A DNA stretch of 64,000 nt. It comes from BP-464 sp045805505 (GTDB lineage: Bacteria; Actinomycetota; Thermoleophilia; Solirubrobacterales; Solirubrobacteraceae). How positions within the stretch are numbered: the first letter of the stretch is position 1; each line of letters opens with the position of its first letter. A model generated the notes under the pieces. It did no database searches, was not told the origin of the DNA, and saw only the letters and a list, made by a program, of their open reading frames with translations. This document shows, piece after piece, positions 1 to 10,063 of this stretch. The stretch covers positions 1 through 64,000 of the forward strand of contig JBJMLA010000158.1 of the NCBI GenBank assembly GCA_045805505.1, given 5' to 3'. The translations under genes and the position numbers were made by a program.

Positions 1-1345
<1,345 letters not shown>

Positions 1346-1353
<8 letters not shown>

Positions 1354-2839
1354 GCTCGGAGCCTTCCTGAAGATCGAGCGCTCGGGGGTCCGGTACGAGG
1401 ATCCCAACGAGCGCGTGGCCAAGGTCGACGAGTTCCTCGTCCCGCGGCCGACCGAGGAGCTGCAGGCCCAGGGCGCGCGCTGCATGGAGTGCGGCGTGCC
1501 GTTCTGCCACAACGGCTGCCCGCTGGGGAACCTGATCCCCGACTGGAACGACCTCGTCTACCGCGACCGCTGGCAGGACGCGCTGCGCCAGCTGCACGCG
1601 ACCAACAACTTCCCGGAGTTCACCGGCCGGCTGTGTCCCGCTCCGTGCGAGGCCGCCTGCGTGCTGGAGATCCGCGAGGGCGACGCGGTGACCATCAAGC
1701 AGATCGAGAACTCGATCATCGACCGCGCCTGGGACGAGGGCTGGGTCGTCGCCCGTCCGCCGTCCATGGAGACCGGCCACAAGGTCGCCGTCGTCGGCGC
1801 CGGGCCCGCGGGCATGGCCGCCGCCCAGCAGCTGCGCCGCGACGGGCACGGCGTCGTGCTGTTCGAGCGCGACGAGGCCGCCGGCGGCCTGATCCGCTTC
1901 GGCGTCCCGCAGTTCAAGATCGAGAAGCGCATCGTCGAGCGCCGCGTCCAGCAGCTGCGCGACGAGGGCGTCGAGGTCCGCTGCGGCGTCGACGTCGGCA
2001 TCGACGTCACGGTCGACGAGCTGCGCGCCGAGTTCGACGCGATCGTCATCTGCACCGGGTCGCGCGTGCCGCGGGACCTGCCGGCCGACGGGCGCGAGAA
2101 CACCGGTATCCACTTCGCCATGGAGTACCTCTACGAGCGCCAGCGTGCCGTCGACGCGGGGCGCGAGCACGGCGAGATCTGCGCGAAGGGCAAGCACGTC
2201 GTCGTCATCGGCGGCGGCGACACCGGCGCCGATTGCGTGGGCAACGCGATCCGCGAGGGCGCCCTGTCGGTCGTCCAGCTCGAGATCCTGCCGCGCCCGG
2301 CCGACCACCGGCCCGACGAGAAGACGCCGTGGCCGCTGTGGCCCGAGAAGTACCGGCTGTCCTACGCGATGGAGGAGGCGCTGAACATCGGCAAGGGCGA
2401 GCAGGACTACGCCGTGACGACGACGCGCTTCATCGGCGAGGACGGCCGCGTGACGGCGCTCGAGATCGCCGAGGCCGAGAACTTCGCGCCCAAGCCGGGC
2501 ACCGAGCGCGAGCTGCCGGCCGACCTCGTGCTGCTGGCCATGGGCTTCCTGCACCCCGAGCAGGGCCTGCTCGACAAGCTCGAGCTGGCCAGGGATCAGC
2601 GCGGCAACGCGAAGGCACCGACCTACGAGACCGACGTCGAGGGCATCTTCGCCGCCGGCGACGCGCGCCGGGGCCAGTCGCTGATCGTGTGGGCCATCAA
2701 CGAGGGCCGCCAGGCCGCGCGGATGTGCAACCGCTACCTCGGCGGGCTGCGCGAGCTGCAGACCGGCAACACGTCGCCGCAGGACGAGGGCCCCGAGGGC
2801 CCGCCCGATCACGTCTCCGGCGGCCTGACCGTCGGCTAG
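1346..2839 (+). CDS. gltD: Glutamate synthase (NADPH) small subunit
   Basis: 497 residues, the normal length for GltD. The N-terminal Fe-S part has CMECGVPFCHNGCPLGN and a second cluster, CPAPCEAACVL. A first dinucleotide fold follows with VVGAGPAGMAAAQQL (FAD) and a second with VVIGGGDTGADC (NADPH). The C-terminal motif GIFAAGDARRGQSLIVWAI closes the flavoprotein fold. The subunit passes electrons from NADPH through FAD and Fe-S clusters to GltB. It overlaps gltB by 8 bases, so the two form one operon. Confidence 0.97.
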
Positions 2840-2841
2840 CC

Positions 2842-3321
2842 GTGCGCCGCTTCGCCCCGGTTCTCGCTGCCGCACTCGTGTGTGCGCCGGCGGCCGAGGC
2901 GGAGCTGACGTTCGAGCGCGCGAACGGGGAGACCACCGCCACGGGCTCACCGCGGGTGTGGTGCGGCCCGTGGTCCGCCGACGTCGCGACGCCGGCCCTG
3001 CACGTCGGCACGCGGTCCTGGCACCTCGGGGTGGTCCGCGCCGACCTGCGCCGCGGCCACGCGTTCACCTTCCCGCACTCGTTCGTCTTCGACCACCCGA
3101 CGGGCGCCGAGCTGTTCCTCGCCGACGGCCGCAACGAGCTGTCGACCGCGGGGGACGACGCGGGCGGGCGTCTGTTCTTCAGACGGGTCAGCTGCCGGCC
3201 GGGCCGGCGACTCGTCTTCGAGGCCGACGTGATCCTCGACAGCGAGGTCGCCGGGCCGTCCGTGCGGATGCACGGGACGTTCCGCGGCCGCGTCGGCCGG
3301 CGCACCTGGCCGATTCCCTGA
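2842..3321 (+). CDS. Secreted hypothetical protein
   Basis: A GTG start 2 bases after the gltD stop gives 159 residues. The N-terminus is a Sec signal peptide: VRR, then a hydrophobic FAPVLAAALVCAPAAEA stretch with likely cleavage after AEA. The mature part has two cysteines (WCGPW and VSCRPG) that could pair, and reads like a small beta-sandwich. I do not recognise a family. It is probably transcribed with gltBD but is unlikely to share their function. Confidence 0.7.
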   Translation: MRRFAPVLAAALVCAPAAEAELTFERANGETTATGSPRVWCGPWSADVATPALHVGTRSWHLGVVRADLRRGHAFTFPHSFVFDHPTGAELFLADGRNELSTAGDDAGGRLFFRRVSCRPGRRLVFEADVILDSEVAGPSVRMHGTFRGRVGRRTWPIP

Positions 3322-3324
3322 GGC

Positions 3325-3345
3325 GCTCCCGGGTACCCCGGGAGC
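3325..3345 (+). promoter_or_regulatory. Hairpin holding the ribosome binding site of the next gene
   Basis: Perfect 9-base arms (3325-3333 and 3337-3345) around a 3-base loop. The right arm contains the GGGAG Shine-Dalgarno of the gene that starts at 3347. The hairpin may end transcripts from the gltBD operon, hide the SD of the next gene, or both. No U-tract follows. Confidence 0.5.
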
Positions 3346-3346
3346 C

Positions 3347-3637
3347 ATGAGCCTCATCGGATTCCTGATCGCCTCGTTCTTCAGCGGCCTGATCATCGGC
3401 GCGCTCGCCCGCCTGGCGCTGCCCGGCCGCGACCCCATGAGCATCTGGCAGACCGCCCTGGTCGGCGTCGCCGGCTCCTGGGGCGCCGGCCTGCTCGTCG
3501 CCCTGCTCACCCGCGGCCGCTATGGCGCGGGCTTCCTCGCCTCGTTCGCCGGCGCGTTCCTGATCGTCTACCTCATCCGCCGCTCGCGCGGGGGAGGGCT
3601 GACGCACCCGGGGACACCGCCCGCGCGGCGCTTCTAG
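3347..3637 (+). CDS. GlsB/YeaQ/YmgE-family small membrane protein
   Basis: 96 residues with three hydrophobic segments (about 4-24, 34-53, 60-76) and glycine-rich helices such as FFSGLIIGALARLALPG, the signature of the transglycosylase-associated/GlsB family. Family members are inner-membrane proteins linked to general stress; the biochemical role is not established. The C-terminal 15 residues are polar. The SD GGGAG is 2-3 bases from the ATG, inside a hairpin. Confidence 0.8.
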   Translation: MSLIGFLIASFFSGLIIGALARLALPGRDPMSIWQTALVGVAGSWGAGLLVALLTRGRYGAGFLASFAGAFLIVYLIRRSRGGGLTHPGTPPARRF

Positions 3638-3649
3638 CGCGGAGCGGGC

Positions 3650-3680
3650 GACGTTCCGTGGGATGGCCCCACGGAACGTC
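3650..3680. terminator. Bidirectional terminator-like hairpin
   Basis: Perfect 13-base arms (3650-3662 and 3668-3680) with a 5-base loop, placed between two convergent genes. No clear U-tract on either side, which is common in very GC-rich actinobacteria. Confidence 0.8.
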
Positions 3681-3701
3681 ACCCGGGCCAGCGTCAGGCG
3701 T

Positions 3702-6146
3702 CTAGCGGTGGCCCTTGAACGAGATGACCTGCTGGATGCCGCTCGGGCGGTTGGTCCAGCGGATCGTCGTCGGCAGCAGGCTCGGCACGAACTTGATGCG
3801 GTCGGCGTTCGCGTCGGCTCGCCAGGCGGCGGGGTCGGCGTTGCCGGTCTTGGCCTCCATGGCCACGCCGGCGGCATCGATCGCCGCCCAGACCGCGGTC
3901 TGGCACGTCGTCTTGACGCCCGCGCCGCAGTACTGGTTGCTGAACTGGCCGGCGACGTTGTCACCGAGCAGCCGGCGGATGTCCTTGTCGAAGTACTGGT
4001 ACCAGCCCGTGTACTGCGACAGGGAGTGACGGGACTCGAGCGACGCGAGCTCCGCCAGGTTCGGCCCGAGGACCGGGGACATGAACGCGTCGGCGATCTT
4101 CTCCCACGACGCGTCCATGATGGCCGCGCCCGGGTCGTCGACGAGGCCGTCGAGGTCGACGTCGAGGCGGCTGCCGCCCTTGCCGCCGTTCGCCCAGGTG
4201 TTCATGAGCTCGAGCATCTTCTGGGCGCGCGGGCTCGGTGCCGTGGTGCCCGCCAGGAGGCGGGTCAACAGCGGCAGCGTGTCGATGGCCCGCACGTCCT
4301 GCGTGGCGGCGGCGTTCATCGCCGACGTCATCGAGGCCAGGGTCTGCTTGCCCCCGACCGCGAGGCGGTCGAGGTTCTTGTTGAGCAGGTCCACGCGCCC
4401 GACCGAACCGGCGCGCATCCACTCGTCATCCGCCGCGCCGAAGCCCTTGGCGAGGTTGTTGTTCCAGTTGACGATGCGGCCCGTCGACGGGTTGGCCTGC
4501 TGCGGATGCTTGGCGGCCGAGAGGAAGCCCTTCCACTCGAAGTCGCCGTTGCCGTTGGTCAGCAGGCCGTTGTCGACGCCGTCAGGCCGGACCGGCAGGC
4601 GGCCCGACGTGAACACCGCGATGTTCTTGTTGTCGAGGTAGAACGAGTTGAACGTCTGCGGGGACTTCGCCGCAGCCTTGAAGAACGTCTTCGGGCTCTT
4701 GACGACGCCCGACGAGACGTCGCGGTAGAACAGCAGGTCGAGGCTGTCGCGGCCGTAGCTCGAGCGCTTCGACGAGATCGCGACCTTGACGCCGTTGACC
4801 GTCGCGTAGCCGACGACGGGGCCGTGGACCGTCTGCTGGAAGCTGACGGTCTTGCCCTCGAGCGTCCCCGCGTTGAACAGGGTCATGTCGCGGCAGGTGC
4901 CCTTGTACATGTACTTCGTGTCCGAGCCGCCGCAGAGCGTCTCGGCGTACTGGTCGATGATGTCGCCGCCGGCTGACGTCAGCGTGGTGGCGAAGTCGGG
5001 GCCGCGGCCGATCAGCATGTAGCCCGGGAAGGCCGGCACGGTCGCGCCGCGCCACACGAGGCCCGGAGCGTGCATATCGATCTCGAACGTCAGGCCGGGG
5101 TAGAAGTAGCCGATCTGCGGGCCGCCGACCATCAGCGGCCGTCCGGTCTTGGACTTCTTCGCGCCGACCAGCAGCACGTTGGAGGCCTGCTGCTTGGCCC
5201 GCGTCACCGTGCGGCCGTCGGAGACCGACGAGACGGACTCGTAGCTGCCCGGATCGATGATCACGTTGCCCGTGCGGGTCGCGGGCAGCGGGGCGTAGGG
5301 GAACGTCTTGGTGATCGACGCCGGCATCTCCGGGTCGTCGTGCTGGCGCAGGTCGTTGAACACGCTCAGGCCCGGGCCCTCGCCCAGGCGCGTGCGCAGC
5401 GACGAGAAGAACTGCGTGCGCCGCGCCTCGCCGCCGCCGCCCTGGCCGACGAACTGGCCCTTGAGCGCCATCACGGCGTAGATGTCGGTGCGGGTGAACG
5501 GCGGGCTCGTGCTCTTGGCCTGCTTGAAGAACGCGTTGACGCCCGCCAGGTAGGTGTCGATGTCGTGCAGGACGCGGCGGCCGGGCTTGCCGGCCTTCTT
5601 GAGCACGTCGGTCTGCTTGGCGACGACCGCCTCGGTCTCAGCGCTCGGGATGAAGTTCTTCAGGCCCGAGATGAGGCCCAGGGCGTCGAGGCCCGGAGCG
5701 TCGATGGCGGCGACGCGCGCGTTGTTGCGCGCCTGCTGCATCAGCAGGCCGCGGTCCTCGGCGGCGATCCAGCCGGAGGCCCAGACGCCGCTGTCGTAGG
5801 TCGTGGCGCGGACGTGCGGGACGTTGAAGGAGTCGCGCGTGATCTTGACGCCCTTGCGCGGGACCTTCTCGGTCTTGCCGGGGCCGGCGGAGCCGACGCC
5901 GAAGCCCTCGGCCTTGAAGTCGGTGAGCAGGTCGGCGTCGGAGACGTTGTCGAAGCGCGGGGTCAGCGCGTCGTACATCTTGGCCTGGACGTCAGCACCC
6001 GTGGGCACGGGGACGCCGCCGTACTGGCCGGAAGGGATGACGTTGCGGGCGTAGGCCGCGTAGTCCTTGTCGAGGGGACCGGCAGATGCGCTCGCGGGCG
6101 CCAGGGCGGCGACGGCGAGCGCGGACAGTGCGAGGGCACGGCGCAT
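3702..6146 (-). CDS. Secreted penicillin-acylase-family Ntn hydrolase (S45)
   Basis: 814 residues with a signal peptide (MRRALALSALAVAALAPASASA, cut in two here as MRRALALSAL and AVAALAPASASA), likely cut after Ala22. The layout fits S45 acylases: an alpha-chain region up to about 321, then the beta-chain beginning at Ser322 in KQQASNVLLVG, where autocatalytic cleavage would free the Ser nucleophile. Family blocks GGPQIGYFYPG, DIIDQYAE and TFNSFYLD follow. Members cleave amide bonds (beta-lactam side chains, acyl-homoserine lactones, lipopeptides); substrate cannot be told from sequence. The start is supported by GAGGAG about 9 bases upstream on the minus strand. It is divergent from the flavin monooxygenase. 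Confidence 0.92.
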   Translation of the reverse strand: MRRALALSALAVAALAPASASAGPLDKDYAAYARNVIPSGQYGGVPVPTGADVQAKMYDALTPRFDNVSDADLLTDFKAEGFGVGSAGPGKTEKVPRKGVKITRDSFNVPHVRATTYDSGVWASGWIAAEDRGLLMQQARNNARVAAIDAPGLDALGLISGLKNFIPSAETEAVVAKQTDVLKKAGKPGRRVLHDIDTYLAGVNAFFKQAKSTSPPFTRTDIYAVMALKGQFVGQGGGGEARRTQFFSSLRTRLGEGPGLSVFNDLRQHDDPEMPASITKTFPYAPLPATRTGNVIIDPGSYESVSSVSDGRTVTRAKQQASNVLLVGAKKSKTGRPLMVGGPQIGYFYPGLTFEIDMHAPGLVWRGATVPAFPGYMLIGRGPDFATTLTSAGGDIIDQYAETLCGGSDTKYMYKGTCRDMTLFNAGTLEGKTVSFQQTVHGPVVGYATVNGVKVAISSKRSSYGRDSLDLLFYRDVSSGVVKSPKTFFKAAAKSPQTFNSFYLDNKNIAVFTSGRLPVRPDGVDNGLLTNGNGDFEWKGFLSAAKHPQQANPSTGRIVNWNNNLAKGFGAADDEWMRAGSVGRVDLLNKNLDRLAVGGKQTLASMTSAMNAAATQDVRAIDTLPLLTRLLAGTTAPSPRAQKMLELMNTWANGGKGGSRLDVDLDGLVDDPGAAIMDASWEKIADAFMSPVLGPNLAELASLESRHSLSQYTGWYQYFDKDIRRLLGDNVAGQFSNQYCGAGVKTTCQTAVWAAIDAAGVAMEAKTGNADPAAWRADANADRIKFVPSLLPTTIRWTNRPSGIQQVISFKGHR

Positions 6147-6199
6147 ATGGGACAGCTCTCCTCAGGGGGGTGGGAACGACAGCTGAGGCCAACCTAGCG

Positions 6200-6236
6200 T
6201 TGACACCCTGTCGAGACAAACTTGACGCCTGCGTCA
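6200..6236. promoter_or_regulatory. Divergent promoter region with two adjacent dyads (candidate TetR operator)
   Basis: Between the acylase and the monooxygenase lie TTGACA at 6200-6205, a dyad TGTC-GA-GACA at 6209-6218, and a stronger dyad TGACGC-CT-GCGTCA at 6223-6236. The second ends 21 bases before the monooxygenase ATG. The TetR-family gene coupled to the monooxygenase is the obvious candidate to bind here. Confidence 0.5.
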
Positions 6237-6257
6237 TCTTTTGGCAGGCTGTGGCCC

Positions 6258-7634
6258 ATGACCCAGCTGCCCACCGTCGCGCTCATCGGCGCCGGCTCCT
6301 CAGGGATCGCCGTCGCCAAGGCCCTGCACGAGCGGGGAATCCCGTTCGACTGCTTCGAGAAGTCCGATCGCGTGGGCGGCAACTGGGTCTTCGGCAACCG
6401 CAACGAGATGAGCAGCGCCTACAAGTCCCTGCACATCAACACGTCGCGCAAGCGCATGGAGTACACGGACTTCCCCATGCCGGCCGACTACCCGGACTTC
6501 CCGCACCACTCGCAGATCGCCGCGTACTTCGACTCCTACGTCGACCACTTCGGCTTCCGTGACCGGATCCGCTTCGAGACGGGCGTCGCCCATGTCGAGC
6601 GCGGCGAAGACGGCGTGTACACGCTCACCACGGACACCGGCGAGACGCTGCGCTACGACGCCGTGCTCGTCGCCAACGGCCATCACTGGGACATGCGCTG
6701 GCCCGAGCCCGCGTTCCCCGGCAGCGATACCACGGGCATCGAGCAGATCCACGCCCACCAGTACAAGGACGAGTCCCAGCTCGACGGCAAGCGCGTCGTC
6801 GTGCTCGGCATGGGCAACAGCGCGATGGACATCGCGGTGGACTCGAGCTACCACGGCACCGAGACCTACCTGGCGGCCCGCCGCGGCGCCTACGTGATCC
6901 CCAAGTACATGGGCTCCAAGCCGGTCGATCGCGGCGACCAGATCTTCGCCAACCCCCGGATCCCGTTCAAGATCAAGCAGGCCGCGCTGATGCTCGCGCT
7001 GCGCCAGCAGGTCGGCAAGATGGAGGACTACGGCCTCCAGAAGCCCGACCACAAGTTCGGCGAGGCGCATCCCACGATCTCCGGCCGCATCCTCGACCGG
7101 CTCGCGCACGGGGCGATCACGCCGAAGCCCAACATCGCGCGGCTGCACGCCGACGAGGTCGAGTTCACCGACGGGACGCGCGTCAAGGCCGACCTCGTCG
7201 TCTACTGCACGGGCTACAAGATCACGTTCCCGTTCTTCGACGAGGACTTCGTCTCGGCGCCCGAGAACCACATCGAGCTGTTCCGCCGCGTCTTTCACCC
7301 CGAGATCTCCGACTTGGCGTTCTGCGGGCTGCTGCAGCCGCTCGGCGCGATCATGCCGCTGGCCGAGGCCCAGGGGCAGTGGCTGGCGTCCTACCTCAAG
7401 GGCGAGTACCACCTGCCCGCCAAGGCCCAGCTGCTGGCCGACATCCGCGCCGACCAGGAGGCGATGCGCAAGCGCTACGTCTCCTCCAAGCGCCACACGG
7501 TGCAGGTCGACTTCGACGAGTACCTCTACGAGATGGGCAAGGAGCGGCGGGCCGGCGAGGAGCGCGCCCGCCTGGCCGGCTTCACGCTTCCGGTGCCCGC
7601 CCGGGCGCGCGCGGAGGAGCCGGCCGCGGCGTGA
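6258..7634 (+). CDS. Flavin-containing monooxygenase
   Basis: 458 residues from ATG 6258, preferred over the TTG at 6222, which lies in the operator-like dyad. The FAD-binding motif is LIGAGSSGIAVAKAL and the NADPH motif VVLGMGNSAMDIA. Between them FPGSDTTGIEQIHAHQYKD stands in for the family motif FxGxxxHxxxY/W. Other family blocks are NWVFG and YCTGYKITFPF. Such enzymes oxygenate ketones, amines or sulfides with NADPH and O2; the substrate is unknown. The last codons overlap the TetR gene (GTGA). Confidence 0.9.
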   Translation: MTQLPTVALIGAGSSGIAVAKALHERGIPFDCFEKSDRVGGNWVFGNRNEMSSAYKSLHINTSRKRMEYTDFPMPADYPDFPHHSQIAAYFDSYVDHFGFRDRIRFETGVAHVERGEDGVYTLTTDTGETLRYDAVLVANGHHWDMRWPEPAFPGSDTTGIEQIHAHQYKDESQLDGKRVVVLGMGNSAMDIAVDSSYHGTETYLAARRGAYVIPKYMGSKPVDRGDQIFANPRIPFKIKQAALMLALRQQVGKMEDYGLQKPDHKFGEAHPTISGRILDRLAHGAITPKPNIARLHADEVEFTDGTRVKADLVVYCTGYKITFPFFDEDFVSAPENHIELFRRVFHPEISDLAFCGLLQPLGAIMPLAEAQGQWLASYLKGEYHLPAKAQLLADIRADQEAMRKRYVSSKRHTVQVDFDEYLYEMGKERRAGEERARLAGFTLPVPARARAEEPAAA

Positions 7635-8251
7635 GCCTCGAGCTCGGGCGGCGCGAAGCCACCAAGCAGGCCAACCGCGCGGCGATCCTGACGGCGGCGC
7701 GCGAGGTCTTCGCGGATCTCGGCTACGGCGCCGCGTCGGTGCGCGACATCGTCCGCGGCACCGAGCTGGCCACCGGCACCTTCTACAACTACTTCCCGGA
7801 CAAGGAAGCGGTCTTCCGGGCGCTGCTCGAGGAGAGCGTGGGGGAGGCCCGCCTGCTGGCCCGCACCGCGCGGCAGGCGGCGAGAACGCCCGAGGACTTC
7901 GTCCGCGACGCCTACGCCGCGTACTTCGAGTTCCTCGCCTCGGACCCGCAGCTGTTCATGCTCGTCCGGCGCAACGCGGGCACCGTGAGCACGCTGTTCG
8001 CCCAGGGCGCCTTCGGTGTGACGGCCGACGAGCTCGAGGTCGATCTGCGCGACGCGATCGCCCGCGGGGTGCTGTCCGAGCACGACACCGCGTACATGGC
8101 CGCGGCGATGGTCGGCACGGCGTTCGAGGTCGGCGTGCGGATGGTCGAGCGCGAGCCTCCGGACGTCGCCGGCGCGACCCGATTCGCGACAAATCTGTTT
8201 CTTGGCGCATTTGCGCTACTCAAGAATGGGGATGATGCCGCCGAAAAGTGA
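7631..8251 (+). CDS. TetR-family transcriptional regulator
   Basis: A GTG start overlapping the monooxygenase stop by 4 bases gives 206 residues. The N-terminal HTH (about 15-65) is typical: ILTAAREVFADLGYGAASVRD, split here as ILTAAREVF and ADLGYGAASVRD, then GTFYNYFPDKEAVFRALL. The rest is a helical ligand-binding domain. Translational coupling to the monooxygenase suggests that it controls that gene, probably through the dyads upstream of 6258. Confidence 0.92.
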   Translation: MSLELGRREATKQANRAAILTAAREVFADLGYGAASVRDIVRGTELATGTFYNYFPDKEAVFRALLEESVGEARLLARTARQAARTPEDFVRDAYAAYFEFLASDPQLFMLVRRNAGTVSTLFAQGAFGVTADELEVDLRDAIARGVLSEHDTAYMAAAMVGTAFEVGVRMVEREPPDVAGATRFATNLFLGAFALLKNGDDAAEK

Positions 8252-9195
8252 CTATGCGCCGATTCCTTCTCCCCGCCATGCTCCTCGGACTGATCGCCGT
8301 CCCGAGCGCCGCCCCCGCCGCCTCCTACAAGGTCGGCATCAGCGACCAGAACCCGAGCACGTTCGCCAACCCGCTGTTCGCCCCGCTCAAGCTGGGCATG
8401 GCGCGCTACGTCACCCCGTGGGACGTGATGAGCAGCTCGGTCTACAGCAGCACGCTCAACGACTGGATCACCCAGGCCGTCGCCGGCCATCAGCGCATCC
8501 TCATCGCCTTCCAGGCGTCGCGCGTCCCCGGCAAGCAGCGCAAGGCGCCGTCGGTGGCCGCCTACACGAAGGCCATCAAGGCGTTCCACAGCAAGTACCC
8601 GTTCGTCAAGGACGTCCAGCCGTGGAACGAGGTCAACCGCTGCCAGGAGACCAACGCCGCCGGGTTCGTCGTGGGCGAGCCGATCTGCCACAACCCCAAG
8701 CGCGCCGCGCAGTACTACATGGCCGCGCGCAAGGTGTTCAAGGGCGCCAAGATCACCGGCCTCGACATCCTCGACCAGGCCAACGTCAAGCCGGCCGTCC
8801 GGTACGTCAAGAAGTTCCTGAAGTACGCCAAGCCCAAGCCGAAGTTCTGGGGCTTCCACAACTACTCGGACACCAACCGCTTCGACACCAAGCGGACCAA
8901 GGCGCTGCTGAAGGCGACGAAGTCCGGCGACGTCTGGCTGACCGAGACGGGCGGGATCGTCGCGCTGGGGAGCAGCTTCCCCTACAGCACCAAGCGCGCG
9001 GCCAAGGCGCTGGGCTGCATGTTCACGCTGGCCAAGTCCAACAAGCGGATCACGCGGCTCTACGTCTACCAGTTCTTCGGGATCCCGAAGAGCAGCGCCA
9101 AGCTCTTCGACGCGGGTCTGATCAACCCGAACAACACCAAGCGTCCGGGGTACGACGTGGTCCGCAAGCGCAAGGCGGGCCGCTGCCACAAGTAG
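8248..9195 (+). CDS. Secreted glycoside-hydrolase-like TIM-barrel protein
   Basis: 315 residues from GTG 8248, which overlaps the TetR stop (ATG 8254 is an alternative). A signal peptide (FLLPAMLLGLIAVPSAAPA) is followed by a clan-GH-A-like barrel. DVQPWNEVN places Glu128 as the likely acid/base after strand 4, and WLTETGG places Glu233 as the likely nucleophile after strand 7. Short Cys pairs (RCQE, ICHN) may form a disulfide. The substrate is unknown. The resemblance is at motif level, so family assignment (GH39/GH128-like) is tentative. Confidence 0.7.
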   Translation: MTMRRFLLPAMLLGLIAVPSAAPAASYKVGISDQNPSTFANPLFAPLKLGMARYVTPWDVMSSSVYSSTLNDWITQAVAGHQRILIAFQASRVPGKQRKAPSVAAYTKAIKAFHSKYPFVKDVQPWNEVNRCQETNAAGFVVGEPICHNPKRAAQYYMAARKVFKGAKITGLDILDQANVKPAVRYVKKFLKYAKPKPKFWGFHNYSDTNRFDTKRTKALLKATKSGDVWLTETGGIVALGSSFPYSTKRAAKALGCMFTLAKSNKRITRLYVYQFFGIPKSSAKLFDAGLINPNNTKRPGYDVVRKRKAGRCHK

Positions 9196-9209
9196 GGAGC
9201 AGGTAGGAG

Positions 9210-9245
9210 CCCCGTGGGGTCCCCGTTTGTGGGGGCCTCACGGGG
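9210..9245 (+). terminator. Terminator-like hairpin
   Basis: 15-base arms (9210-9224 and 9231-9245, one mismatch and one wobble) with a T-rich 6-base loop, 15 bases after the glycoside-hydrolase-like gene. Its presence argues against a start at 9214 for the next gene. Confidence 0.75.
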
Positions 9246-9315
9246 TGGACGTTCGTTGGACGCGGGCTGTTCGCCGCCTCAGGTCTCGTGGCCGGTGGCC
9301 GAACACAGGAGGGAC

Positions 9316-10041
9316 ATGGACGTCACTCGCGCCTCCCAACGCTGGTCAAGGATGACCGTTCTGGGGATCGGAACGGCTACCGGCCTCGTCTTCGCACTTC
9401 CGGTGAAGACGGGGTCGGCGGCCTGCCCGCCGGCCGGCGAGGGCCGTGTCAACTGCCTTCTGCAGCATGCCTGGGCTCCGGCCTTCGTCAAGCTGACCGC
9501 CGCGGTGCTCGTCGTCTGGGTGCTGGCCGGGCTGCTCGCCCGGATTCCCGAGCTGCGCCGCCGCTGGCGCGGCGGCGAGCGCATCGCCCGCCAGCCGCTC
9601 GATCGCGGCCGCGACGCCGTTCTGGCCGACTCCGTGCTCAACGCGGCCACGTGGGGCATCGTCCCCGAGGCCGACAAGCCGGGTTGGAAGGTCGTCAAGC
9701 CCGAGCCGAACCCGGCGCTGGCCCGGCTGCTGGCGCGCGCGGCGGCAGCCGAGGAGGCCCCGTCCGCCGCGGTCCCCGAGCCGGTTGCGGTCGCGGTTCC
9801 GGCGCCGGTCGCGTCCGTCCCCGTTTCCGGCGTTCGCGCCCTCGGCCCCGCGGAGCGCTTCGCGCGCGCCGCCTCCAACGGCATGCGCCTGCACATCCTC
9901 AGCGACGACGAGTCGCGCACCCGCCGCCTGCGCCGCGGCAACGATCCGGCGCTCGTCGTCTCGTGCTGGAGCGACGCCTCCTCGGCGCGCGAGCTGCCCG
10001 ACGACGCGTCGGCTCGCACGACCTCCGCCGTTCCTGCGTAG
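9316..10041 (+). CDS. Two-helix membrane protein, paralogue of the next gene
   Basis: 241 residues from ATG 9316, which follows an AGGAGG 3 bases upstream (short spacing); ATG 9351 is possible. A first hydrophobic segment around GIGTATGLVFALPV is followed by a short extracytoplasmic loop with CPPAGEGRVNC, then a second helix AFVKLTAAVLVVWVLAGLLA and an Arg-rich cytoplasmic stretch. DSVLNAATWG recurs in the neighbour as DPFLLAATWG. The tail is Ala/Pro/Val-rich. Loop and helix order match the protein at 10064, so the two arose by tandem duplication. No known function. Confidence 0.75.
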   Translation: MDVTRASQRWSRMTVLGIGTATGLVFALPVKTGSAACPPAGEGRVNCLLQHAWAPAFVKLTAAVLVVWVLAGLLARIPELRRRWRGGERIARQPLDRGRDAVLADSVLNAATWGIVPEADKPGWKVVKPEPNPALARLLARAAAAEEAPSAAVPEPVAVAVPAPVASVPVSGVRALGPAERFARAASNGMRLHILSDDESRTRRLRRGNDPALVVSCWSDASSARELPDDASARTTSAVPA

Positions 10042-10063
10042 CGGCCCGTAAGGTTGCCCGCTG

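Noticed and set aside
9214..9315. Upstream start for the first membrane paralogue
   Set aside because: It lies inside the hairpin 9210-9245 and adds residues that do not look like protein; ATG 9316 has AGGAGG.
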